64,000 bases of DNA from contig NZ_BSPQ01000016.1 of NCBI RefSeq assembly GCF_030161115.1, positions 62,001 to 126,000 of the forward strand. The letters are read 5' to 3'. This stretch comes from Psychromonas marina. GTDB taxonomy: Bacteria > Pseudomonadota > Gammaproteobacteria > Enterobacterales > Psychromonadaceae. Position 1 is the stretch's first letter; every line of letters starts with the position of its first letter. Of this stretch, positions 26,557-36,565 are shown in pieces. Position numbers and translations under genes: made by a program. A model generated the notes under the pieces. It made no database searches. It had not been told where the DNA came from and saw only the letters and a list, made by a program, of their open reading frames with translations.

Positions 26557-26562
26557 ATTATA
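26557..26562 (-). promoter_or_regulatory. probable purine permease -10 box with GC-rich discriminator
   Basis: The minus strand reads TATAAT directly followed by CCGCGC, 69 bp before the permease ATG. The AATTGTGATCT sequence just upstream also occurs near the gltS promoter. Confidence 0.5.
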
Positions 26563-26768
26563 TGTAGTTAAAGAATTGTGATCTACCTGTTTCGATCAAC
26601 TTTAGGTCAATAGGTCAATAAATGGCTTACTAAATATTTTTTACTTGACCTAAGTAGATAGAAAATAGATATCGCTAATATGTGGGATATGTTTTATTGA
26701 TGCAGGTAGGTCGTCATGGGATAAAGGAAGTAAGCGCTAAACGGATTCAAAATCATCGAGACGCATTT

Positions 26769-26805
26769 AAAAAACCTTGTTATCAACATAAATTTGATAA
26801 CAAGG
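26769..26805 (-). terminator. cmoAB intrinsic terminator
   Basis: A 12-bp stem (CCTTGTTATCAA at 26775-26786, complement 26794-26805) with a T-tract on the minus strand (26769-26774) lies 20 bp past the cmoB stop. Confidence 0.9.
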
Positions 26806-26825
26806 CTTAAATAGGAATGGTCTTA

Positions 26826-27812
26826 TTAACTAACCGGTTTAACGGCTTTTTTGGCGATTAATAATGCACGTTTAGGGGCTGGGTGGCCTTCAACTGTTTT
26901 AGTCGGATCGTTCGGATCTAAGTAATCCTCTAACGATTCATTGGTCATCCAAGCCGTGCTGCGTTGTTCACCGGTTAAGGTATCGTTAATGTCGGCGATG
27001 CGTACCTCTTCAAACCCACATTTTTCTACCCATAACTTTAACGCTTCAGCACTGGGTAAAAACCAGATGTTGCGCATTTTAGCGTAACGGTCTTGCGGTA
27101 CTAATACATCATCTTTGTCGCCTGCAATGACCAGAGTTTCTAATACCAGTTCGCCACCTTCTACCAACTGGTCTTGTAGCTGAGTAATATGATCCATTGG
27201 TGATTTACGGTGATACAACACGCCCATTGAAAATACCGTATCAAAAGCTTCTAGTTTTGGTAGTTCTTGAATACCCAATGGCAGTAAATTTACATTTTGG
27301 TCTTTATTCGCAAAGTGACGTACCGCTTCAAATTGACATAAAAATAGATCACTTGGGTCGATACCAACAACAAATTCTGCTCCTTCACCACGCATACGCC
27401 ACATATGGTAGCCACTGCCACAGCCAACATCTAATACATAACGATATTTAAGTGGGCTGATATGCGGTAATACACGATCCCATTTCCAATCACTGCGCCA
27501 TTCTGTATCGATATGTACGCCGTGAATATGAAATGGGCCTTTACGCCATGGGTGGAATTTTTGTAGTAGGTTTTCTAGTTTTTTAGTTTCGCCTACTGAA
27601 ATCTCATCTGCAGAGCCAATCTCAACACGCTCTTTAAGCTCGATATTCTCGGTTTTGATTGCTGGGAATTTGTTTAATACGCGGATCCAGCTCGCCATTT
27701 TTCCATGCACATGGGTATTTTCCCATTCATGTAGTTGCGTTGGTAAAATACGTAACCAGTGGCTTAAGCGGTTTTTCGCGATAGTGCTATAAAAATTACT
27801 GAAATTGATCAT
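26826..27812 (-). CDS. cmoB: tRNA U34 carboxymethyltransferase
   Basis: CmoB transfers a carboxymethyl group from carboxy-SAM to 5-hydroxyuridine at position 34 of tRNAs, giving cmo5U. The 328-residue protein (E. coli 323) has the SAM-binding motif [15 protein letters not shown] near residue 130, and the family stretches [21 protein letters not shown] and [13 protein letters not shown]. It lies 8 bp after cmoA in a two-gene operon and is followed by a terminator. The family match is unambiguous. Confidence 0.96.
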   Translation of the reverse strand: MINFSNFYSTIAKNRLSHWLRILPTQLHEWENTHVHGKMASWIRVLNKFPAIKTENIELKERVEIGSADEISVGETKKLENLLQKFHPWRKGPFHIHGVHIDTEWRSDWKWDRVLPHISPLKYRYVLDVGCGSGYHMWRMRGEGAEFVVGIDPSDLFLCQFEAVRHFANKDQNVNLLPLGIQELPKLEAFDTVFSMGVLYHRKSPMDHITQLQDQLVEGGELVLETLVIAGDKDDVLVPQDRYAKMRNIWFLPSAEALKLWVEKCGFEEVRIADINDTLTGEQRSTAWMTNESLEDYLDPNDPTKTVEGHPAPKRALLIAKKAVKPVS

Positions 27813-27820
27813 AGTGTTGC

Positions 27821-28555
27821 CTAGTCTTTAATACTAATAATTGAGCCGAAGTTAAAGCATTGATACCATAAATTGTTGTGCTTAAAACCCGCTGTTTGCA
27901 AACGTTGGTAATGCTGCTCAACAGTATCTGCAATCAGTACGTTTTCAAGGGATGAACGCTTTTGGCTGATCTCTAATTCGCTGTAACCGTTATTACGTTT
28001 AAAGTCTAAATGCAGGTCGATCAAGAGCTGGTGGCTAAGCTTATCTTCAAATACGAATTTTTCAGAAAGCACTAAAATACCACCTGGTAATAACCCGTTA
28101 TAGATATTGGTTAATAGCTCAAGGCGTTTTTCAGGGGTTAAGAATTGCAGGGTAAAGTTAAGCACCACAACCGAAGCATTCTCGATGTTGATATTACAGA
28201 TATCATCTTGTAAAACTGTTACCGGGGTTTCTGAACGATAAGCTTGAATAGTTTCAGTACAACGTTTTACCATCGCCTCTGAGTTATCAACTGCAATAAT
28301 CTGACAACCGGTTTTTTCTTTTAATGCACTACGCATTGAAAGTGTTGCAGCACCCAGTGAGCAACCTAAGTCATATAAATTCGTATTATTTTGCGCAGAC
28401 CGTTCCGTGAGCATTGCAATAGTGGCGATCATTTTTTCATAACCCGGCACGGATCGTTTGATCATATCAGGAAACACTTGAACAACCTGCTCATCAAAAG
28501 TGAAACCCGCTACTTTATCGAGTGGTTTATTATAAATATTGTCTGTTTGAGCCAT
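27821..28555 (-). CDS. cmoA: carboxy-S-adenosyl-L-methionine synthase
   Basis: CmoA makes carboxy-SAM from SAM and prephenate for the CmoB reaction. The 244-residue protein (E. coli 247) shows [19 protein letters not shown] near the N-terminus, the SAM site [16 protein letters not shown] and the NFTLQFL segment. I take the ATG at 28555 (MAQTDNIY) rather than the in-frame GTG at 28567, because length and alignment fit the family and GTGAGA serves as the ribosome site. It is divergent from aspS with about 115 bp between them. Confidence 0.95.
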   Translation of the reverse strand: MAQTDNIYNKPLDKVAGFTFDEQVVQVFPDMIKRSVPGYEKMIATIAMLTERSAQNNTNLYDLGCSLGAATLSMRSALKEKTGCQIIAVDNSEAMVKRCTETIQAYRSETPVTVLQDDICNINIENASVVVLNFTLQFLTPEKRLELLTNIYNGLLPGGILVLSEKFVFEDKLSHQLLIDLHLDFKRNNGYSELEISQKRSSLENVLIADTVEQHYQRLQTAGFKHNNLWYQCFNFGSIISIKD

Positions 28556-28624
28556 TTTTATTCTCACGCGTAAATTTGAAGGCGTATTTTACTTAAATAA
28601 AGTGTAGTGGTCATTTTTTTCTTT

Positions 28625-28630
28625 TATAAT
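28625..28630 (+). promoter_or_regulatory. probable aspS -10 box
   Basis: A consensus TATAAT lies 46 bp before the aspS ATG and is followed by AGCCGC. No clear -35 is visible. Confidence 0.5.
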
Positions 28631-28670
28631 AGCCGCATTATTTATATACGATTAACAACAGGAATCGATG

Positions 28671-30443
28671 ATGCGCACAATGTATTGTGGTGAAGTGACT
28701 GAAACAAATATCGGTCAAGAGATAGAATTAGTAGGTTGGATCAATAAACAACGTGATTTAGGTGGCGTAACATTCTTAGATTTACGTGATCGTGAAGGTA
28801 TCGTACAAGTATTTTTTGATGCTGACACTCCAGAAGCAACTGCAATTGCTGCAACAGTACGTAATGAATTCTGTGTAAAATTAAAAGGACAAGTGCGCGC
28901 GCGTCCTGAAGGTCAAACGAATAAAGATATGACCACTGGTGGCATTGAAATTCGCGGTCTTGAACTTGAAATTTTAAACCGAGCTGAACCTTCACCGCTA
29001 GATAGCAACCAAAAGAACTCTGAAGAGCAACGTTTACGTTACCGTTACTTAGACCTACGTCGCCCTGAAATGGCTGAGCGTATGGTATTTCGTTCAAAAG
29101 TAAGTAGCTTTGTACGTCGTTTCTTAGATGATGAAGGTTTCTTAGACGTTGAAACGCCAATCTTAACGAAAGCAACACCAGAAGGTGCACGCGATTACTT
29201 AGTACCAAGCCGTACTAACAAAGGTCAGTTCTTCGCATTACCACAATCTCCACAGTTATTTAAACAACTGTTAATGATGTCGGGTATGGATAAATACTAC
29301 CAAATCGTTAAATGTTTCCGTGATGAAGATTTACGTGCTGACCGTCAGCCTGAATTTACACAAATCGATATCGAAACATCATTCATGACTGGTGAACAGG
29401 TAATGGATAAAACGGAAGAGATGATCGTTAAACTTTTCCAAAAAATGTTAGACGTTGATTTAGGTACTTTCCCTAAAATGACTTACGCAGAAGCGATGCG
29501 TCGTTTTGGTAGCGATAAGCCAGATTTACGTATCGATTTTGAGCTAGTTGACGTTGCTGACTTATTAAAAGAAGTTGAATTTAACGTATTCTCTGGTCCT
29601 GCAAATGATGCAGATAGCCGTGTTGCCGTTATCTGTGTACCTGGTGGCGCTAAGCTTTCTCGTAAAAACATCGATGAATACGGTAAATACGTCAACATCT
29701 ATGGTGCTAAAGGTTTAGCATGGATGAAAGTAAACGAAGCGGCTAAAGGCCTTGAAGGTGTTCAATCTCCAATCGCTAAATTCTTAAATGAAGAGATTGT
29801 TGCTGAACTGCTTAAACGTACTAACGCACAAGATGGCGATATCATCCTATTTGGTGCTGATAAAGCCAACGTTGTTTCTGAAGCAATTGGCGCACTACGA
29901 CTGAAAGTAGCTGAAGATCTTGGTCTTGTGAAAGATGAATGGAAACCACTTTGGGTTATCGAATTCCCAATGTTTGAACCATTAGAAGATGGTGCATTAA
30001 CGCCACTACATCACCCATTCACAGCACCGATTAATCTAACGGCTGAAGAATTAGAAGCAAGCCCTGTTGGCGCAATTTCTGATGCATACGATATGGTATT
30101 AAACGGCTGTGAATTAGGCGGTGGTTCTGTACGTATTCATAAACAAGATATGCAAGCAGCTATTTTCCGCATCTTAAATATCTCTGATGAAGAAGCTAAA
30201 GATAAATTTGGTTTCCTATTAGAAGCACTACAATTTGGTGCTCCACCACATGCAGGTTTAGCATTTGGTCTAGATCGCCTAGTAATGCTAATGACTGGCA
30301 CAAGCTCAATTCGTGAAGTTATTGCTTTCCCGAAAACAGCGTCAGCAGCTTGTCCGTTAACTAACGCACCTGGTTTTGCTAACCCTGCAGCACTTGCTGA
30401 ATTAAACATTGCAGTGGTTGTGGAAGAGAAAAAAGAAGACTAA
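28671..30443 (+). CDS. aspS: aspartyl-tRNA synthetase
   Basis: AspS charges tRNA-Asp. The protein has the N-terminal OB-fold anticodon-binding domain (about residues 1-110), the class II catalytic core and the bacterial GAD insertion (about 290-400). Class II motif 2 ([19 protein letters not shown]) and motif 3 ([13 protein letters not shown]) are both present. I choose the second of two consecutive ATGs (28671): the AGGA at 28660 is then 7 nt away, and the 590-aa length equals that of E. coli AspS. A strong terminator follows. Confidence 0.97.
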   Translation: MRTMYCGEVTETNIGQEIELVGWINKQRDLGGVTFLDLRDREGIVQVFFDADTPEATAIAATVRNEFCVKLKGQVRARPEGQTNKDMTTGGIEIRGLELEILNRAEPSPLDSNQKNSEEQRLRYRYLDLRRPEMAERMVFRSKVSSFVRRFLDDEGFLDVETPILTKATPEGARDYLVPSRTNKGQFFALPQSPQLFKQLLMMSGMDKYYQIVKCFRDEDLRADRQPEFTQIDIETSFMTGEQVMDKTEEMIVKLFQKMLDVDLGTFPKMTYAEAMRRFGSDKPDLRIDFELVDVADLLKEVEFNVFSGPANDADSRVAVICVPGGAKLSRKNIDEYGKYVNIYGAKGLAWMKVNEAAKGLEGVQSPIAKFLNEEIVAELLKRTNAQDGDIILFGADKANVVSEAIGALRLKVAEDLGLVKDEWKPLWVIEFPMFEPLEDGALTPLHHPFTAPINLTAEELEASPVGAISDAYDMVLNGCELGGGSVRIHKQDMQAAIFRILNISDEEAKDKFGFLLEALQFGAPPHAGLAFGLDRLVMLMTGTSSIREVIAFPKTASAACPLTNAPGFANPAALAELNIAVVVEEKKED

Positions 30444-30477
30444 TTAATCAGTTTGGATTAATAAACCGTCTTAACTA

Positions 30478-30514
30478 AAAAAGGGAAATAGTGATTAACT
30501 ATTTCCCTTTTTTT
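30478..30514. terminator. aspS / carbonic anhydrase bidirectional terminator
   Basis: GGGAAATAGT (30483-30492) pairs with ACTATTTCCC (30498-30507) around GATTA, flanked by an A-tract on the left and a T-tract on the right, so it can serve both convergent genes. Confidence 0.92.
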
Positions 30515-30537
30515 ATTTATCTGTCAAACGAATAAGT

Positions 30538-31173
30538 TTAATTAACTCTAATAAACTCACCGGTCTCAGTATCCATTTCACAAAGCAGCGATCTACTTAA
30601 ATCGTAACGCCATCCATGTAATTTCAGTGTGCCGTTTTCAACGCGCTCTTTTACCCATGGGAAAGTCATTAGGTTTTCTAGGGAGTGTTTAATACCTTTA
30701 CGCTCGCAGCAGTTATAACGCTCATCTTGATCTTCAATGCTCTCATCACACAGAATTTCATGACGCACGCTTTCTAATTGGTGCATCCATTTGCCGATAA
30801 AAGTATCTGAAGAGTTTGAAGCGGGGGTATCCATTAATGCTTTAATACCACCGCACTGAGTGTGTCCCAGTACAACAATACTTTCTACTTCTAAACCGGT
30901 GACTGCAAACTCTAATGCGGCGCTTGTACCGTGTAAACTGTCATTACTTTCACAAGGTGGCACTAGGTTAGCCACATTTCGAATCACAAAAAGATCCCCA
31001 GGATCACAGTCAAGAATGACACTTGGCTCAACGCGCGAATCAGAACAGCTAATCAGTGCAATTTTAGGGGCTTGCCCTTCCTTAGCGAGCTTTACAAGTT
31101 GCTCTTTATGCTCTTGGTAATAACCTTCGCGAAAGCGTTGGTAACCTGCGAGTAGCTTGTCAGTTGCTGGCAT
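30538..31173 (-). CDS. beta-class carbonic anhydrase
   Basis: This 211-residue zinc enzyme interconverts CO2 and bicarbonate. The zinc ligands of the beta class are visible: cysteine and the partner aspartate/arginine in ISCSDSRVEPS (about residues 41-51), and histidine and cysteine in LGHTQCGGIKAL (about residues 102-112). The stretch FVIRNVANLVPP is also conserved. It is divergent from a CbbR-like LysR gene (171 bp apart), and AGGAATAAAAT precedes the ATG. It supplies bicarbonate for carboxylases; control by the neighbouring regulator is inferred. Confidence 0.95.
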   Translation of the reverse strand: MPATDKLLAGYQRFREGYYQEHKEQLVKLAKEGQAPKIALISCSDSRVEPSVILDCDPGDLFVIRNVANLVPPCESNDSLHGTSAALEFAVTGLEVESIVVLGHTQCGGIKALMDTPASNSSDTFIGKWMHQLESVRHEILCDESIEDQDERYNCCERKGIKHSLENLMTFPWVKERVENGTLKLHGWRYDLSRSLLCEMDTETGEFIRVN

Positions 31174-31232
31174 ATTTTATTCCTTTAGTCTTTAGTTGCT
31201 TCATCATAGTGCATTTGTTGTATTAATAATAA

Positions 31233-31274
31233 TTAAACTATATTATTTTAACCATAAATAATTTTTATAGTTAA
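31233..31274. promoter_or_regulatory. possible LysR operator between carbonic anhydrase and its divergent regulator
   Basis: TTAAACTATA (31233-31242) and TATAGTTAA (31266-31274) form an interrupted inverted repeat in the 171-bp divergent region, the expected place for LysR-type binding. It is AT-rich, so chance is possible. Confidence 0.3.
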
Positions 31275-31344
31275 AGCTCATTCATTCGATTTATCAATCA
31301 TATAAAGCAATATAAATGACAATGAGCAAGCGGAGAAATACTTA

Positions 31345-32292
31345 ATGCGCGCCACATTACACCAACTAAAAGTATTTAAACAAGTTGCGAATACAATGAA
31401 CTTTACCAAAGCAGGAGAGGTGCTAGGTTTAACCCAACCCGCTGTGAGCATTCAGATTAAACAGCTGGAAGGTAATTTGGGTATTAAACTGTTTGAGAAA
31501 GTGGGCAAAAGTTTGTATTTAACACCCGCCGGTAAAAAATTACAGGTATTTAGTGATGATATATTTACCCGTTTTGAAAATATGGATATGAGCCTTAGTG
31601 CGTTAAAAGGAGAGCTTGAAGGGGATTTTTATCTTTCTGCGGTGACTAGTGCAAAATACTTTACACCACACCTGTTAGGCGCTTTTCATAAAAAATATCC
31701 GAAGGTGATTTTCCATTTAGATATTGTAAATCGAGAGCAAATTATTCAACGCTTACAGGAAAATAGAGATGATTTGGTGATTATGGGGCTGTTACCTGAA
31801 ATGATGCCACTGGCACGTTATCCTTTCGTTGATAATCCAATTATCCTGATAGCGAGTCCTGATCACCCCCTAGCCAAGAAAAAAAATATCGCGTTAACAG
31901 AACTTTCTGAATATGCCTTCATTCACCGAGAAAAAGGCTCAGGTACGCGTAAACTACTAGAGGAGTTTTTAGTCGGTAAAGGGGTTAATCTGCAGGTAAA
32001 TATGACATTGGGTAATAGTGAAACAATTAAACAGGCTGTGATGGCTGATTTAGGCTTATCTGCTACCTCACGACACAGTGTTTCGCTTGAGCTTGCAACG
32101 AATTCTTTAGTGGAGTTAGATGTTGTTGGTTTCCCATTGATCAGGAGCTGGTACATTGTTCACCACGAGAGTAAACATTTATCACCCATTGCGAGTGCTT
32201 TTATTGATTTTGTGATGGCGTCAGGTGTCAGCCAAGATATTTTACCCAAGCGCTTTTTAGCCAAAACAGCTAGCGATAAAAGCAGTGAATAG
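31345..32292 (+). CDS. LysR-family regulator, CbbR-like
   Basis: This 315-residue regulator has the N-terminal helix-turn-helix typical of CbbR/RbcR proteins (LHQLKVFKQVANTMNFTKAG, then LGLTQPAVSIQIKQLE) and a LysR effector domain. CbbR proteins control CO2-fixation genes, but none is in the window. Divergence from a carbonic anhydrase gene suggests it senses a carbon metabolite and controls inorganic-carbon supply. Subfamily by general similarity; target inferred. The ruvC gene begins 47 bp after its stop. Confidence 0.88.
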   Translation: MRATLHQLKVFKQVANTMNFTKAGEVLGLTQPAVSIQIKQLEGNLGIKLFEKVGKSLYLTPAGKKLQVFSDDIFTRFENMDMSLSALKGELEGDFYLSAVTSAKYFTPHLLGAFHKKYPKVIFHLDIVNREQIIQRLQENRDDLVIMGLLPEMMPLARYPFVDNPIILIASPDHPLAKKKNIALTELSEYAFIHREKGSGTRKLLEEFLVGKGVNLQVNMTLGNSETIKQAVMADLGLSATSRHSVSLELATNSLVELDVVGFPLIRSWYIVHHESKHLSPIASAFIDFVMASGVSQDILPKRFLAKTASDKSSE

Positions 32293-32339
32293 GCGTATAG
32301 TGTATTTTTTTTTATTATCCCACCTAAGGTGTTATTTTT

Positions 32340-32861
32340 GTGAGCATTATTCTAGGTATTGATCCCGGGTCTCGAATTACCGGTTATGGCATTATTGAGC
32401 AAAAAGGTAATAAGTGTATCTATCTTGGCAGCGGTTGTATTCGTACCAAAGGTGATACGTTAGCCCCTAAATTAGATATGATTTTTAATGGTATTAGTGA
32501 AATTATCAAACAATATCAACCGACTGAGTTTGGTATTGAGCAAGTCTTTATGGCTAAAAACCCTGATTCAGCATTGAAGTTAGGTCAAGCACGTGGCGCT
32601 GCGATTGTCGCGGCAACACAAGCGGATCTGTATGTTTGTGAGTACTCTGCAAGACAGATAAAACAAGCGGTTGTTGGTACGGGCGCGGCGACTAAAGATC
32701 AAGTACAAAAAATGGTAAAACAGATATTACAACTTGATGGTACACCACAAGCGGATGCTGCCGATGGTTTAGCGGTTGCTATTTGTCATGCTCATACTGC
32801 GCAATCGCTTGTTGCGATGGCGGGTAAAGTGAAGAAAACCGTTCGAGGTCGTTTGCGTTGA
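32340..32861 (+). CDS. ruvC: Holliday junction resolvase RuvC
   Basis: RuvC cuts Holliday junctions together with RuvAB. The 173-residue length equals E. coli RuvC. The first catalytic aspartate lies in [13 protein letters not shown], the glutamate in FGIEQVF, and the final acidic pair in [14 protein letters not shown]. The start is GTG at 32340, with AAGGTG about 10 nt upstream. Its stop overlaps the start of rarD, so the two genes are translationally coupled. Confidence 0.96.
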   Translation: MSIILGIDPGSRITGYGIIEQKGNKCIYLGSGCIRTKGDTLAPKLDMIFNGISEIIKQYQPTEFGIEQVFMAKNPDSALKLGQARGAAIVAATQADLYVCEYSARQIKQAVVGTGAATKDQVQKMVKQILQLDGTPQADAADGLAVAICHAHTAQSLVAMAGKVKKTVRGRLR

Positions 32862-33745
32862 AGCAATTAACTGAAACCCAACTTGGTATATTTTACGCAT
32901 TAGGTGCTTATCTAATGTGGGGTTTTGCGCCGATTTACTTTAAGTATTTAGACGCTATTCCGGTCGGTGAAATTCTTGCGCACCGTGTTGTTTGGTCAGT
33001 GTTGGTGACAGGTTTTATTATTACCGTTACCGGCAGATGGAAAAATGTACGTGAGATATGTGTCGCCCCTAAAAAGTTGCTGTTGCTGGTGGTCACCACG
33101 CTATTAATCAGCTGTAACTGGATGGTATTTATTTGGGCGGTGACGAATGAACGTATGTTGGAAGCCAGCCTGGGTTATTTTATCAACCCGATGATTAATG
33201 TGGTGTTAGGGCTGGTGTTTTTAAATGAATCGTTAAGTCGTATTAAGTGGGTTGCTGTTGGCTTAGCATTTGTTGGTGTATTGATGCAGGTGATTGCCGT
33301 TGGGTCATTGCCTTGGGTTTCATTGGTATTACCGATAAGTTTTGCTTTTTATGGATTAATACGTAAAAAAATTAAAGTCGAGTCGCTAACGGGGTTATTT
33401 ATCGAAACGCTATTAGTTGCCCCGATTGCTTTATATTATTTGTTCGCGATTGCCGATAGTGAATATATCAATATGCTAGAAAATGATTTATCACTGAATT
33501 TCTGGCTGATGTTTGCAGGTGTTGTTACCGCATTACCGCTTATCTTTTTTGGTCAAGCCGCGCTGCGTTTAAAATTATCCACATTAGGTTTCTTTCAATA
33601 CTTAGCGCCTTCATTACTGTTTATATTCGCGGTGCTGTTTTATGGGGAAGAACTGGATTTAGGAAAAATGCTCACCTTCTTGTTTATTTGGTCTGGTATT
33701 GTAGTGTTTGCTTTTGAGAAGCAGATCCAACAAAAGCTTAAATAA
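32858..33745 (+). CDS. rarD: RarD-type EamA permease
   Basis: This 295-residue inner membrane protein has ten hydrophobic segments in two EamA repeats. The RarD signatures [20 protein letters not shown] at the N-terminus, [11 protein letters not shown] and [25 protein letters not shown] are clear. The start is a TTG at 32858 overlapping the ruvC stop (TTGA); later ATGs would remove the first membrane segment. RarD was named for chloramphenicol sensitivity, and its substrate is not established. It sits between ruvC and ruvA, an unusual insertion in a ruv operon. Confidence 0.92.
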   Translation: MKQLTETQLGIFYALGAYLMWGFAPIYFKYLDAIPVGEILAHRVVWSVLVTGFIITVTGRWKNVREICVAPKKLLLLVVTTLLISCNWMVFIWAVTNERMLEASLGYFINPMINVVLGLVFLNESLSRIKWVAVGLAFVGVLMQVIAVGSLPWVSLVLPISFAFYGLIRKKIKVESLTGLFIETLLVAPIALYYLFAIADSEYINMLENDLSLNFWLMFAGVVTALPLIFFGQAALRLKLSTLGFFQYLAPSLLFIFAVLFYGEELDLGKMLTFLFIWSGIVVFAFEKQIQQKLK

Positions 33746-33879
33746 CACTGGATAAACAGTCAGTCCTTTTTTATACTTGCTGACACTGCTTAAGCTATCG
33801 TGATTTGATTGCTCTTTAAGCATTTATGGCTTGTTTGTTAGCACAAACGCTAAATTTTTATAATAGTTAGGATTAAAAG

Positions 33880-34503
33880 ATGATTGGAAGATTACGTGGC
33901 ATTTTAATAGAGAAACAACCGCCGGAAGTTGTGTTAGATGTTTCAGGTGTCGGTTATGAGATCCAATTGCCGATGAGCTCTTTTTATCCGTTACCAGAAC
34001 TTGGCGAAGAAGCGGTTATTTTTACTCACTTCGTGGTGCGTGAAGATGCGCAATTATTATATGGTTTTGCTGATAAACATGAACGCGCGATGTTCCGTGA
34101 ATTGATTAAAGTGAATGGTGTTGGTCCCAAACTCGCGTTGGCCATTCTTTCAGGTATGTCTGCTAATCAGTTTGTACAATGCATTCATAACGATGCGGTG
34201 AGTAGTCTGGTTAAATTACCCGGTGTTGGTAAAAAAACGGCAGAACGTTTAGTTGTTGAGATGAAAGACCGACTAAAAAACTGGGTTGGTGCCGATCTAT
34301 TAACCCCAGAAGCGGATAAAATGGCTTTTGAAAATGGCTTAGAAAATACCTTTATTGGCGGCAATGCGGTTGATGAAGCGATCAGTGCATTAGTGGCTTT
34401 AGGTTACAAACCTGCGAGTGCAGAAAAAGCAATTAAGTTGGTTAATAAACCAGGCATGGATTGTGAAGCGTTGATTAGAAGTTCATTAAAAAGCATGCTT
34501 TAA
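33880..34503 (+). CDS. ruvA: Holliday junction helicase subunit RuvA
   Basis: RuvA binds Holliday junctions and recruits the RuvB motor. The 207-residue protein (E. coli 203) begins MIGRLRGIL, has an OB-fold, tandem helix-hairpin-helix motifs ([16 protein letters not shown] and [16 protein letters not shown], about residues 72-120) and the flexible C-terminal domain that contacts RuvB. It lies 134 bp after rarD and 42 bp before ruvB. The spacer before it may hold its own promoter. Confidence 0.96.
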   Translation: MIGRLRGILIEKQPPEVVLDVSGVGYEIQLPMSSFYPLPELGEEAVIFTHFVVREDAQLLYGFADKHERAMFRELIKVNGVGPKLALAILSGMSANQFVQCIHNDAVSSLVKLPGVGKKTAERLVVEMKDRLKNWVGADLLTPEADKMAFENGLENTFIGGNAVDEAISALVALGYKPASAEKAIKLVNKPGMDCEALIRSSLKSML

Positions 34504-34545
34504 ATAGCGCCCTAAAAATTCAAATAAGTATTCAAAGGTAACTAA

Positions 34546-35553
34546 ATGATTGAAGAAGATCGCCTTATATCAGGGACACAGAAGCTAGACGATAGTTTTA
34601 TTGATCGTGCTATTCGTCCTAAATTATTAGCTGATTATGAGGGGCAACCTCAGGTTAATAAACAGATGGAGATCTTCATTGAAGCAGCGCGCCAGCGTAG
34701 TGAAGCATTAGATCATCTACTTATTTTTGGACCACCCGGACTTGGTAAAACCACGCTTTCTCATATCGTTGCCAATGAGTTAGAGGTGAATATTAAAACT
34801 ACCTCGGGGCCTATTCTTGAAAAGGCGGGAGATTTAGCTGCGCTATTAACCAACCTTGAAGAGAACGATGTACTGTTTATCGATGAAATTCATCGTTTAA
34901 GCCCAATAGTAGAAGAGATCTTATACCCTGCGATGGAAGATTATCAGCTTGATATTATGATTGGTGAAGGACCCGCTGCGCGTTCTATCAAATTGGATTT
35001 ACCACCGTTTACCTTAATTGGCGCAACCACGCGTGCGGGTTCATTAACGTCGCCGTTGCGTGACCGTTTTGGTATTGTGCAACGACTTGAGTACTACGAG
35101 CTAAAACCACTGACTAAAATTGTATTGCGTAGTGGTAAACACTTTAATTTAGATTTAGCAGAGTCTGGGGCAATTGAAATAGCTAAACGCTCACGTGGTA
35201 CACCACGTATTGCCAATCGTTTACTACGCCGTGTACGCGATTATGCACAGGTTAAAAAAGCAGATGTGATTGGTGCAGAAGTGGCTAAGCAAGCACTGGA
35301 TATGCTTGAAGTCGATAATCAAGGTTTTGATTATATGGACAGAAAACTACTCATGGCCATTTTAGATACTTTTCAAGGTGGACCTGTTGGGTTAGATAAC
35401 TTAGCGGCTGCAATCGGTGAAGAGAAAGAAACTATCGAAGATGTTTTAGAGCCTTACTTAATTCAGCAAGGATTTTTGCAACGTACGCCAAGAGGGCGTA
35501 TTGCGACAAATAGAACTTATCTGCATTTCGGGTTTGATAAACCAACACAATAA
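34546..35553 (+). CDS. ruvB: Holliday junction branch-migration helicase RuvB
   Basis: RuvB is the AAA+ motor of branch migration. The 335-residue protein (E. coli 336) shows [14 protein letters not shown], Walker A in [14 protein letters not shown] (about residue 60), Walker B FIDEIHRL, sensor 1 IGATTRAG and the arginine-finger region LRDRFGI. The C-terminal winged helix ends in [15 protein letters not shown]. It closes the ruv cluster and is followed by a terminator at 35568. Confidence 0.97.
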   Translation: MIEEDRLISGTQKLDDSFIDRAIRPKLLADYEGQPQVNKQMEIFIEAARQRSEALDHLLIFGPPGLGKTTLSHIVANELEVNIKTTSGPILEKAGDLAALLTNLEENDVLFIDEIHRLSPIVEEILYPAMEDYQLDIMIGEGPAARSIKLDLPPFTLIGATTRAGSLTSPLRDRFGIVQRLEYYELKPLTKIVLRSGKHFNLDLAESGAIEIAKRSRGTPRIANRLLRRVRDYAQVKKADVIGAEVAKQALDMLEVDNQGFDYMDRKLLMAILDTFQGGPVGLDNLAAAIGEEKETIEDVLEPYLIQQGFLQRTPRGRIATNRTYLHFGFDKPTQ

Positions 35554-35893
35554 GAAGCTTTATCAAGTTACTTGCTACTAATACAAGTAATTTTTATTTA
35601 AGTTAGCAGTGAAATTGATCGGTAAACATAATTAAATCTACTTATTCACGATTTAGTTTTGCGAATTAAAAGTAGTTATTTTCAGTATTCAAAACCCAAT
35701 ACTGAAAGTAACTATTTACTGCCATTTCCCCTTTTTAAATCATATTTTTCCCACCCAAATTATCAGCCAAATAGCTTTTCCTTTTAAGATATTTAAAATT
35801 TTTCATTATAAGGTGAAAGTTGACAACACCTTGAAGGTTAGTCATGTTTATATTTAGTCTACAAAATGAATATTTACTTATTGGAGGGAGCTA
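35554..35893. other. 340-bp intergenic region before the molybdenum hydroxylase operon
   Basis: After the ruvB terminator, a second hairpin (TTCAGTATT 35681-35689 with AATACTGAA 35698-35706, extended by flanking imperfect pairing) is present. The remainder is AT-rich. A TTGACA at 35820 has no well-spaced -10, so the operon promoter is not located with confidence. Confidence 0.55.
35568..35596 (+). terminator. ruvB intrinsic terminator
   Basis: TTACTTG (35568-35574) pairs with CAAGTAA (35584-35590), followed by TTTTTA. Confidence 0.75.
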
Positions 35894-36478
35894 ATGAAAA
35901 AAACACATCAACATAATGTTGAATGTATTATTTTAGCCGCTGGTTTATCAACAAGAATGGGCGATTGGAAGTTGATGTTAGACTATAAGGGCAAAACACT
36001 TTTAGATCATAGCATTGATAATGCATTACAGTTTTGTGAGCGTATTATTTTAGTAGTAGGACATAAAGGTGAGCTATTAGAAAAACGTTATCGAAATAAT
36101 AGTGCTATTTTTGTTGTATTAAATCAACACTATCATGATGGCATGCTTAGCTCGATACAGGAGGGAGTCAAACATATTAGTACACCTTATTTCTTTATTA
36201 CTCATGGAGACCTACCCTGCTTAAGTTATCCTATCTTTAAAGATATTTGGATGCAAAGGCAGCACAAAGTTGTCATTCCAACCTATCAACAGCAAAGAGG
36301 GCACCCTGTTCTATTTTGCGCCAGTGTCATTCAACTTATTAGCTGTGCTTCTAAGGAAGAAACAATGAAAGAATTAATCACTAAGCAAGCTCACCTTTTT
36401 TTTGCAACAAATTATCCACAAATATCTCAAGATATCGATACAAAAGAACAATATAAGGTTCTGATTAATAATGGGTAG
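35894..36478 (+). CDS. MocA/MobA-like molybdenum cofactor nucleotidyltransferase
   Basis: This 194-residue protein starts with the nucleotide-binding signature of the MobA-like transferases (ECIILAAGLSTRMGDWKLML, about residues 11-30) and also has ILVVGHKGE and FFITHGDLPCLS (the metal-binding aspartate region). MocA attaches CMP to molybdopterin to give the cytosine dinucleotide cofactor used by xanthine-oxidase family enzymes, which fits its place as the first gene before the Mo-enzyme subunits. GGAGGGAG is a strong ribosome site. The CTP rather than GTP preference is inferred from context. Confidence 0.88.
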   Translation: MKKTHQHNVECIILAAGLSTRMGDWKLMLDYKGKTLLDHSIDNALQFCERIILVVGHKGELLEKRYRNNSAIFVVLNQHYHDGMLSSIQEGVKHISTPYFFITHGDLPCLSYPIFKDIWMQRQHKVVIPTYQQQRGHPVLFCASVIQLISCASKEETMKELITKQAHLFFATNYPQISQDIDTKEQYKVLINNG

Positions 36479-36565
36479 GTTCTGTTTTTAGTTGTATTTA
36501 TATGCAATTGATAGGCTGTACTATAATTATTCTCTAATCATCACACTAGAGAAAGGCCATAGCTT

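Larger units (their letters stand above)
26489..26825. other. intergenic region between purine permease and cmoB
   Basis: It holds the permease promoter (26557) on the left and the cmoB terminator (26775-26805) on the right. About 200 bp of AT-rich sequence between them shows nothing I can name. Confidence 0.6.

Noticed and set aside
35820-35856. Sigma-70 promoter before the molybdenum operon
   Set aside because: TTGACA is present, but the nearest -10-like sequence is 23 nt away, too far for a normal spacer.
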